NCBI RefSeq assembly: GCF_008253865.1
Contig: NZ_CP042331.1
Span: forward strand, 3,816,001-3,880,000
Source of the DNA: Bosea sp. F3-2
Lineage (GTDB): Bacteria > Pseudomonadota > Alphaproteobacteria > Rhizobiales > Beijerinckiaceae
Length of the DNA stretch: 64,000 nucleotides
Direction of reading: 5' to 3'
Shown: one piece after another, positions 57,844-64,000 of the stretch
How the letters are laid out: each line of letters begins with the position of its first letter
How positions within the stretch are numbered: position 1 is the stretch's first letter
Made by a program: the position numbers and the translations under genes
Notes under the pieces: generated by a model
The model's database searches: none
Seen by the model: the letters and a program-made list of their open reading frames with translations, nothing else
Told to the model about the DNA's origin: nothing

Positions 57844-58818
57844 TCAGGCGACGCCCATCGCCAGCAGGTCGTGGACATGCACCAGCCCGACCGGCCTCTC
57901 CTGCTCGTCCACGACGACCAGCGCGGTGATCCGCATGCGGTTGACCAGCTCCAGCGCCTCGACGGCGAGCGTATCGAGCCCGATGCGCCGTGGATTCGCC
58001 GTCATGATGTCGCGTGCCCTGAGCGAGCCGCCGCCGCCCATCGTCGCCTTGCGGCGCAGATCGCCATCGGTGACGACGCCGGCGAGCTTGCCGTCCAGAT
58101 CCATCACGACGGCGCAGCCGAAGCTCTTCTCCGAGATCATCGCAATGACGTCAGGCAGCAGCGTGTCGAGGCCGACCAGCGGCAATTCGGCGCCGCGATG
58201 CATGATGCTCTCGACGGTCTTGAGCTGCGCACCGAGCTTGCCGCCGGGGTGGTAGACGAAGAAATCCTGCCGCGAGAAGCCGCGCGCTTCCAGCAGCGCC
58301 ACCGCCAGCGCGTCGCCGAGCGCGATCTGCATCGTCGTCGAGGTGGTCGGCGCGAGCCCGTTCGGGCAGGCTTCCGTCGCCTTGGGCAGGATCAGCGCAA
58401 CGTCGGCTTCCTTGCCGAGCGTGCTCTCGGGATTCGCCGTGAAGGCGATCAGGCCGACCCGAAACCGCCGGGTATAGCCGACGAGCGCGGCAAGCTCCGC
58501 GGTTTCGCCCGACCATGACAGCGCAATCACCACGTCCTCGGGCTGCACCATGCCGAGATCGCCATGGCTCGCCTCGGCCGGATGGACGAAATGGGCGGGC
58601 GTGCCGGTGGAGGCCAGCGTCGCAGCCAGCTTGCGCCCGACATGGCCGGACTTGCCCATCCCCGAGACGATCACACGCCCGCTCGCAGCCCGGATCAGCG
58701 CGACGGCATCGGCGAAGGGTTGGCCGAGCCCGTCGGCGAGCGCGTCATGGAGCGTGTCGAGTCCGGCACGCTCGGTGGCGACGGTGCGAAGGGCGGAGGC
58801 GCGGATATCGGCGATCAT
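57844..58818 (-). CDS. kdsD: Arabinose-5-phosphate isomerase KdsD/KpsF
   Basis: This sugar-phosphate isomerase makes arabinose 5-phosphate, the precursor of the LPS sugar Kdo. It has 324 residues: an SIS domain (GRVIVSGMGKSGHVGRKLAA near residue 50, HPAEASHGDLGMV, the ALSWSGETAEL loop, and CPNGLAPTTSTTMQIALGDA) and two CBS domains (about residues 205-320, ending TALVVVDEQERPVGLVHVHD). This is the full family architecture. It is a single gene, flanked by a repeat on one side and the divergent outer-membrane gene on the other. Confidence 0.95.
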   Translation of the reverse strand: MIADIRASALRTVATERAGLDTLHDALADGLGQPFADAVALIRAASGRVIVSGMGKSGHVGRKLAATLASTGTPAHFVHPAEASHGDLGMVQPEDVVIALSWSGETAELAALVGYTRRFRVGLIAFTANPESTLGKEADVALILPKATEACPNGLAPTTSTTMQIALGDALAVALLEARGFSRQDFFVYHPGGKLGAQLKTVESIMHRGAELPLVGLDTLLPDVIAMISEKSFGCAVVMDLDGKLAGVVTDGDLRRKATMGGGGSLRARDIMTANPRRIGLDTLAVEALELVNRMRITALVVVDEQERPVGLVHVHDLLAMGVA

Positions 58819-58995
58819 GGCCGGCGCTGTAGCACGAGGAGACGCGCGATTGCCACCGCCGAGGCTAAGCAGACATTCCTTGGCAAGCCAACGAATGGTC
58901 TGCCTGGGCCTCTTGTTTTGTCGCAGATTCTTGTCGGAAAACCGTGAGACACTTTTCCGGAAGCTGATCAGCGCGACCGCTTCGTTGACGGCTCC

Positions 58996-59025
58996 TTAAC
59001 CCTGTTCGTTCTAACTCCGTTAACC
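58996..59025. promoter_or_regulatory. Paired TTAACC half-sites upstream of the outer membrane protein gene
   Basis: TTAACC occurs at 58996-59001 and again at 59020-59025, 24 bases apart, in a short AT-richer stretch about 55-80 bases before the GTG start. CtrA half-sites have this form, but the spacing is not the canonical seven. Confidence 0.3.
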
Positions 59026-59076
59026 ATGCGCGCCCTCCAGGGCGCGTGAGCTGTTGCCTGGAGCCTGGCGAACCCC

Positions 59077-60606
59077 GTGTCCGGTCGCACGACCATCCTG
59101 CTTCTGTCCGGCACCACCCTGGCCGGGCTCGCGCTCGGCTGGACGACGGCCGCGGCGCAGCAGGCGAACGCGCTGAGGACGGGCACCCCGACCTATATCG
59201 CGCAGCAGCCGGCCCCGCCCGAGACGCCGCTCGCACCGGGCACTGCCGAGCCCGATGCCCTACGCAATCCGGCCGCCCCGGTCAGGAATCAGGGCTCGGC
59301 CGTCTCGACGCGCCAGCCCGCCCGCGCCAGCCAGCCTGTCCAGGCGCCGGCCCTGCGCGGCGTCACGCAGCGCCAGTTCCGGCCGGCCCTGCCCGCCGTG
59401 GCGACGCTGCCGCAGCCCGCACCGCCTCCGCCGCCGCCCCCCCGGCGCCGCACCGCGGCGGAAGAGGACCCCTATGCCGCGCTGGGGTTGCGTCTCGGCT
59501 CGGTGACCCTGCGGCCGGGTTTCACCAACTCGATCGGCTACGACACCAACCCGCAGCGCAGTTCCACGCCCGGCGTGAAGGGCTCGCCCTTCGCCCGCTA
59601 CGAAGGCGATCTCGACATCCAGTCCGACTGGAACGTGCATCAGCTCAGCGGCCGGCTGCGCGGCGGCTATTTCCAGTATTTCAGGGACAGCCAGGCCTCG
59701 CGGCCGGACGGTGAAGGCAATCTCGACCTGCGCCTGGACGCCACGCGTGACACCCGCATCCTGCTCGAATCGCGTATGCGGCTCGATACGCAACGCCCAG
59801 GCTCGCCCGACCTGACCGCCGCCGTCGTGGGCCGGCCGCTGGTCTGGCAATATGGCGGCTCGGCCGGCGTCAGCCATGACTTCAACCGGTTGCAGTTGAC
59901 CCTGCGCGGCTCGGTCGATCGCAGCGACTATCAGAACGCGCAGCTCTCCAACGGCGCGACCCTTTCGCAGCAGGACCGCAACCAGACCGATTACGGCCTG
60001 CGCCTGCGTGCCGCTTATGAGGTCACGCCGGGCTTCAGGCCCTTCATCCAGGGCGACATCGACCAGCGCAAATTCGACGACAAGATCGATTCGGGCGGCT
60101 ATATGCGTTCGTCGAACGGCGTGAGCGGCCGCATCGGCTCGACCTTCGAGATCAGCCGCCAGCTCGCCGGCGAGATCTCGGGCGGCTACCAGAACCGCAG
60201 CTACGAGGACCCCCGCCTGAAGAACCTGCGCGGCTTCGTCGGTGATGCGGCGGTGCTGTGGTCGCCGACGCCGCTGACGACGGTGACGCTGCGCGGCTCG
60301 GCCACGCTCGGCGACACCACTATCGCCGGCTCCTCGGGCACGAGGGTGCGGGGGGCAATTCTGGAAATCGCCCATGCGCTGCGCCGCAACCTCACGGTCA
60401 CCGGCTTCACCGGTTTCAGCCGCACCGACTATGAGGGGCAGAATCTGCGCGAGAACCAGATGAATATCGGCGCGCGGATCGAATACAAGCTGACCCGCAC
60501 CTTCGCGATCCGCGCCAGCTTTACCCATGAGCGCCTGAACTCGACGTCGCCGGGCAACGATTACACCGCGAACGTCTCGATGGTCGGGCTCAGGGTGCAG
60601 TTCTGA
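59077..60606 (+). CDS. Outer membrane beta-barrel protein with a proline-rich N-terminal linker
   Basis: This exported protein of 509 residues has a signal peptide (ILLLSGTTLAGLALG, cleavage near AAAQ). A Pro/Ala-rich periplasmic linker with a polyproline run follows (residues 30-125). A barrel domain takes up residues 130-509, with alternating strands and a terminal aromatic (SMVGLRVQF) as required for insertion. This fits the rhizobial outer-membrane beta-barrel family (BBP2-like). The start is GTG at 59077; only a distant GGAG is visible. The function is unknown. It is followed by a family A repeat. Confidence 0.85.
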   Translation: MSGRTTILLLSGTTLAGLALGWTTAAAQQANALRTGTPTYIAQQPAPPETPLAPGTAEPDALRNPAAPVRNQGSAVSTRQPARASQPVQAPALRGVTQRQFRPALPAVATLPQPAPPPPPPPRRRTAAEEDPYAALGLRLGSVTLRPGFTNSIGYDTNPQRSSTPGVKGSPFARYEGDLDIQSDWNVHQLSGRLRGGYFQYFRDSQASRPDGEGNLDLRLDATRDTRILLESRMRLDTQRPGSPDLTAAVVGRPLVWQYGGSAGVSHDFNRLQLTLRGSVDRSDYQNAQLSNGATLSQQDRNQTDYGLRLRAAYEVTPGFRPFIQGDIDQRKFDDKIDSGGYMRSSNGVSGRIGSTFEISRQLAGEISGGYQNRSYEDPRLKNLRGFVGDAAVLWSPTPLTTVTLRGSATLGDTTIAGSSGTRVRGAILEIAHALRRNLTVTGFTGFSRTDYEGQNLRENQMNIGARIEYKLTRTFAIRASFTHERLNSTSPGNDYTANVSMVGLRVQF

Positions 60607-60634
60607 GGAAGGGCATGAGACCCAGAACGCCCTA

Positions 60635-60798
60635 TCCCTTCTCCCCTTGCGGGAGAAGGTGCCCCGGCAGGGGTGGATGAGGGGCCGCGCTGCCCTGAAT
60701 CGTTTGCGCCCCGACGAAGCACTTCTTTGGAGAGGTCGCGCCACCCCTCATCCGTCAGCGCTCCGCGCTGCCACCTTCTCCCGCAAGGGGAGAAGGGA
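60635..60798. repeat. Palindromic repeat, family A
   Basis: Left arm CCCTTCTCCCCTTGCGGG, AGAAGGTGCCCC and GGATGAGGGGCCGC; the right arm is its complement ending CCGCAAGGGGAGAAGGG. It lies between the convergent outer-membrane gene and pepF. Confidence 0.88.
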
Positions 60799-60808
60799 AG
60801 ACTGCGCC

Positions 60809-62662
60809 TCACTCCATCCCTTCGAGCTCGATGATCATGCCCTCGATCATCCTGAGCCCGATCTGCCAGAAGCCGGGGTCCTTCGCATCGAGGCCAAAGG
60901 GCTTCAGCAGCTCGGAATAGGGCTTGCTGCCGCCGGCCGAGAGCAGCGCGAAATAGCGCTCCTGGAAGCCTTCCGCAGCGTTCTGGTAGACGCCGTAGAG
61001 CGAGTTCACCAGGCAGTCGCCGAAGGCGTAGGCGTAAACGTAGAACGGCGAATGGATGAAGTGCGGGATATAGCACCAGTACGGCTCGTAGCCCGCCGTC
61101 AGCCGGATCGCCGGGCCGAGGCTCTCCGCCTGCACGCTCATCCAGATCTCGCACAGCGCTTCCGGCGTCAGCTCGCCCTCGCGGCGGGCCTGATGGACCT
61201 TCCGCTCGAAGGAGTAGAAGGCGATCTGGCGCACGACCGTGTTGATCATGTCCTCGACCTTGGCGGCCAGCATCGCCTTGCGCTGCTTGCGGTCGGTGGT
61301 CGCGTCGAGCAGCCGGCGGAAGGTCAGCATCTCGCCGAAGACGCTCGCCGTCTCGGCCAGCGTCAGCGGCGTCGGCGCCATCAGCGCCCCGTTCGGCGCC
61401 GCCAGCACCTGATGCACGCCGTGGCCCAGCTCATGCGCCAGCGTCATCACGTCGCGCGGCTTGCCCTGGTAGTTGAGCAGCACATAGGGATGTGCTGACG
61501 GCACGGTGGGGTGCGCGAAGGCGCCGGGCGCCTTGCCGGGACGCGGCGGGGCATCGATCCAGCGCTCGTCGAAGAAGCGCTGTGCGATCGCCGCCATCTT
61601 CGGCGAGAAGGCACCATAGGCCGACAGCACGGTTTCGCGCGCCTCGGTCCAGGGAATGGTGCGCTGCTCGACCTGCGGCAGAGGCGCGTTGCGATCCCAG
61701 AAATCCAGCGCATCACGGCCGAACCATTTGGCCTTGAGGCGATAATAGCGATGCGACAGGCGCGGATAGGCTTCGCGCACCGCCGCGACCAGAGCGTCGA
61801 CCACCTCGCGCTCGACCCGGTTGGCGAGATGGCGGGAATCCGCGACATCCTCGAATTTGCGCCAGCGGTCCGAGATTTCCTTGTCCTTCGCCAGCGTATT
61901 GGTGATCAGCGCGAAGGTGCGCAGCTCCTTGCGGAACACCGCGCTCAGCGCCTCCGCCGCCTTGCGGCGCACCTCGCCATCGCTGTCCTGCAGCTTGTTC
62001 AGCGTCAGTTCGAGCGTCAGCTCCTCGTCGTCGACGGTGAAGCGCAGCGAGGCGATCGTCTCGTCGAAGAGCCGGTTCCAGGCGGCGGCGCCCGTCATCG
62101 ACTTCTCGTGGAACAGCGCCTCGATCTGATCGTCGAGCTGGTGCGGCTTGTCCTTGGCGAGATCGTCGATCCAGGGCTTCCAATGCGAAAGGGGAGCCGC
62201 ACCCGCGACCTTGGCCATCACCTCGGGGGCGATGCGGTTGAGCTCGAGTTCGAAGAACAGCAGCTCGGTGATCGCGGCATTTACCTTGTCCTGCGTATCG
62301 CCATAGAACTTGGCGCGCTGCGGGTCGGTGGTGTCGCCGGAATAGACGAGGCCGGCATAGGCGCCGATCCGTCCGAGCAGATCGCTCAGGCCCTCATAGC
62401 GCTTGACCGCTTCCGCGAGCGTCTCGCTGCCGTCCGGCTGGGCTGCGAGATCGGCGAGCTTGCCGCGATAGTGCTCTGCGAGCGCCTGCGCCTCAGAGAG
62501 CGCCCGCCCGAGATCGCTCTTCAGCTCCGGCGAATCGACACCCGGATAGAGATGGCTCAGATCCCATTCCGGCAGTTCGCCGAGCGTCCTGGCCGGTTTG
62601 GCCACCCCCGCCTTGGCGCCGGAGCGCCGGATCATCTGCCAGATCGTCTCTTGGAAGCTCAT
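60809..62662 (-). CDS. pepF: Oligoendopeptidase F (M3 family)
   Basis: This cytosolic zinc oligopeptidase has 617 residues from the ATG at 62662, eight bases after GAGGTG; a GTG seven codons earlier is less well supported. The active site is His410-Glu411-x2-His414 (MTLAHELGHGVHQVL), with the third ligand in LAETASVFGEMLTF. The N-terminal helical domain (LPEWDLSHLYPGVDSPELKS) and the C-terminal HFIHSPFYVYAYAFGDCLVN are typical of the PepF/M3 group in alphaproteobacteria. It degrades peptides of about 5-20 residues. A divergent response-regulator gene begins about 200 bases away. Confidence 0.94.
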   Translation of the reverse strand: MSFQETIWQMIRRSGAKAGVAKPARTLGELPEWDLSHLYPGVDSPELKSDLGRALSEAQALAEHYRGKLADLAAQPDGSETLAEAVKRYEGLSDLLGRIGAYAGLVYSGDTTDPQRAKFYGDTQDKVNAAITELLFFELELNRIAPEVMAKVAGAAPLSHWKPWIDDLAKDKPHQLDDQIEALFHEKSMTGAAAWNRLFDETIASLRFTVDDEELTLELTLNKLQDSDGEVRRKAAEALSAVFRKELRTFALITNTLAKDKEISDRWRKFEDVADSRHLANRVEREVVDALVAAVREAYPRLSHRYYRLKAKWFGRDALDFWDRNAPLPQVEQRTIPWTEARETVLSAYGAFSPKMAAIAQRFFDERWIDAPPRPGKAPGAFAHPTVPSAHPYVLLNYQGKPRDVMTLAHELGHGVHQVLAAPNGALMAPTPLTLAETASVFGEMLTFRRLLDATTDRKQRKAMLAAKVEDMINTVVRQIAFYSFERKVHQARREGELTPEALCEIWMSVQAESLGPAIRLTAGYEPYWCYIPHFIHSPFYVYAYAFGDCLVNSLYGVYQNAAEGFQERYFALLSAGGSKPYSELLKPFGLDAKDPGFWQIGLRMIEGMIIELEGME

Positions 62663-62758
62663 TCGCTCGACACCTCGGCGCACTGACTTAGGCTCCCTCC
62701 ATAGGCCGGGCTCCGCCCGCGGATCAACGCCGGTGCGACCGCCGGTGTGCGCCGGGGT

Positions 62759-62773
62759 TTAAATCCCGCTTAA
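62759..62773. promoter_or_regulatory. CtrA-type binding site (TTAA-N7-TTAA)
   Basis: TTAA-ATCCCGC-TTAA, followed by C, matches the full CtrA consensus. It lies about 90 bases upstream of the sigma-54-type response regulator start at 62863 and in the gap divergent from pepF. Such a sequence is uncommon in GC-rich DNA. Confidence 0.65.
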
Positions 62774-62862
62774 CCCTTCTGGCCGAGGATGCCCCAGAAC
62801 GGAACAGGTGATTCCGTCGGCACAAAGCATTTCTTTGATATTGCATCATCTTTCGAGGTGTC

Positions 62863-64000
62863 ATGACCGCCACCGTCCTCGTCGTCGACGACGATCCCGT
62901 CCAACGCCGCCTGCTCGACGCGATGCTGAAGCGCTTCGGCTACGAGGTGATCGTGGCCGAGGACGGCAAGGCAGCGGTCGCCCTCTTCGGCGGGCCGGAT
63001 GGCGAACGGATCGACGCCGTCGTGCTCGACCTGCAGATGCCGGGCCTCGACGGCATGGGCGTGCTGGCCAATCTGCGCGAGCGCGGCATCGAGACCCCGA
63101 TCATCGTCCAGACCGCGAACGGCTCGATCGAGACCGTCGTCGCGGCGATGCGTGCCGGCGCGGCCGATTTCGTGGTGAAGCCGGTCGGCGCCGAGCGCTT
63201 GCAGGTCTCGCTCAAGAACGCGCTGAAGCTCGGCGCGCTCGAACATGAGCTGCGCTACATCAAGCACCGCGCCTCGAACACGCTGGGTTTCCGCGACCTC
63301 GCAACCAAGAGCCCCGACATGGGGCGCGTCGTCCGCCTCGCCGAGCGCGCGGCGAAGTCCAACATCCCGGTCCTGATCGAAGGCGAATCCGGCGTCGGCA
63401 AGGAAGTTCTGGCCCGCGCCATCCAGGGCTCCAGCGACCGCCGGGGCAAGCCCTTCGTCACGGTCAATTGCGGCGCGATTCCGCATAATCTCGTCGAGTC
63501 GATCCTGTTCGGCCATGAGAAGGGCGCCTTCACCGGCGCAACCGAGCGCCATCTCGGCAAGTTCGTCGAAGCCAATGGCGGCACGCTCTTCCTCGACGAG
63601 GTCGGCGAATTGCCGCTCGACGCCCAGGTCAAACTGCTGCGCGCCATCCAGGAAGGCGAGGTCGATCCGGTCGGCGGCAAGAAATCCGTGCGCGTCGACA
63701 TCAGGCTGATTTCCGCCACCAACAAGAGTCTGCTGGATCAGGTGAAGCGCGGCGAGTTCCGCGAGGACCTCTACTACCGCCTCAACGTCTTCCCGATCAC
63801 GCTGCCGCCGCTGCGCCAGCGCCGCGAGGACATCGCCGATCTGGCGCGCGGCTTTCTCGCCCGCTTCGCCGCCGAAGAGGGGCGCAAGCTCAGCGGCATC
63901 ACCCGGGAAGCCATCGCGCTGATCAGCAGCTACGACTGGCCGGGCAATGTACGCCAGCTCGAAAACGCGGTGTTCCGGGCCGTGGTCCTCGCCGATGGCG
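62863..64000 (+). CDS. Sigma-54-dependent response regulator (partial, 3' end beyond window)
   Basis: This NtrC-family two-component regulator shows 379 codons before the window ends. The receiver domain (residues 1-125) has the phosphorylation site Asp56 (VVLDLQMPGLDG), acidic Asp9-Asp11, and Lys in FVVKPVG. The AAA+ domain has Walker A GESGVGKE, the sigma-54 contact loop GAFTGA (in GHEKGAFTGATERH), Walker B GGTLFLDEVGEL, and the arginine-finger region REDLYYRLNVFPITLPPLRQ. A C-terminal Fis-type domain is expected beyond the edge. The start ATG follows GAGGTG closely. The CtrA-type site upstream recalls Caulobacter tacA, a CtrA-controlled gene of this class; orthology is not shown. Confidence 0.93.
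   Translation, partial: MTATVLVVDDDPVQRRLLDAMLKRFGYEVIVAEDGKAAVALFGGPDGERIDAVVLDLQMPGLDGMGVLANLRERGIETPIIVQTANGSIETVVAAMRAGAADFVVKPVGAERLQVSLKNALKLGALEHELRYIKHRASNTLGFRDLATKSPDMGRVVRLAERAAKSNIPVLIEGESGVGKEVLARAIQGSSDRRGKPFVTVNCGAIPHNLVESILFGHEKGAFTGATERHLGKFVEANGGTLFLDEVGELPLDAQVKLLRAIQEGEVDPVGGKKSVRVDIRLISATNKSLLDQVKRGEFREDLYYRLNVFPITLPPLRQRREDIADLARGFLARFAAEEGRKLSGITREAIALISSYDWPGNVRQLENAVFRAVVLADG

Noticed and set aside
62821..62862. Possible sigma-54 promoter (GGCAC near 62818) before the response regulator
   Set aside because: The downstream element does not match TTGC at the required spacing.

Overview
The window looks like chromosome of a high-GC alphaproteobacterium, most likely Hyphomicrobiales (Rhizobiales) and Bosea-like. 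The basis is the gene content and order (tct transporter genes, a rhizobial-type phn locus, proB-proA-nadD-rsfS-rlmH-envC-ctpA, helicase-S4-fdxA-carD), a CtrA-type site and short palindromic intergenic repeats. The genus is inference; nothing was searched. No rRNA, CRISPR array, insertion sequence, phage gene or integrase was seen.

Layout. 1-1.8 kb: a tripartite tricarboxylate transporter operon (tctC-tctB-tctA, minus strand; tctA runs off the left edge). 1.9-3.4 kb: an exported pseudo-protease. 3.7-11.3 kb: alpha-2-macroglobulin plus pbpC. 11.3-12.3 kb: repeat-rich DNA with no convincing gene. 12.3-17.4 kb: an RND efflux pump and its divergent TetR regulator. 17.5-30.7 kb: a nearly complete phosphonate locus (phnCDE1E2, phnF, phnGHIJKLM, a DUF1045 2H phosphoesterase, phnN, a hexapeptide transferase). 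30.8-35.6 kb: a globin-coupled chemoreceptor, a protein lysine methyltransferase, a glycosyltransferase and a subtilase. 35.8-38.1 kb: an ECF sigma/anti-sigma pair, a DUF6481 protein and rpsU. 38.5-47.3 kb: proline biosynthesis, NAD biosynthesis, ribosome-associated, cell-envelope and RNA-decay genes. 47.4-52.2 kb: a membrane protein, tRNA-Arg(CCT), an SNase-like protein, an M48 protease, a dienelactone hydrolase and carD. 52.5-56.8 kb: fdxA, an S4 protein and a SUV3-like helicase. 57.2-64 kb: a MerR regulator, kdsD, an outer membrane protein, pepF and the start of a sigma-54-dependent response regulator.

How the phn locus fits together. PhnCDE import phosphonate; PhnGHIJKL with PhnM convert it to the phosphoribosyl cyclic phosphate; PhnN returns ribose bisphosphate to PRPP. 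No phnP is present, and a 2H phosphoesterase (DUF1045) sits where the cyclic phosphodiesterase would be expected. A Pho box precedes phnC, and two PhnF-like operator sites lie between phnF and phnG, so both phosphate starvation and PhnF control can be read from the DNA.

The most unusual signal is a set of at least six families of short palindromic repeats. They fill intergenic gaps, nest inside one another, and in five places lie inside protein-coding genes without breaking the frame: pbpC, phnI, phnJ and the envC-like gene, plus the C-terminus of phnF. This resembles the in-frame palindromic elements known from Rickettsia, but here it affects two core subunits of one enzyme complex (C-P lyase).
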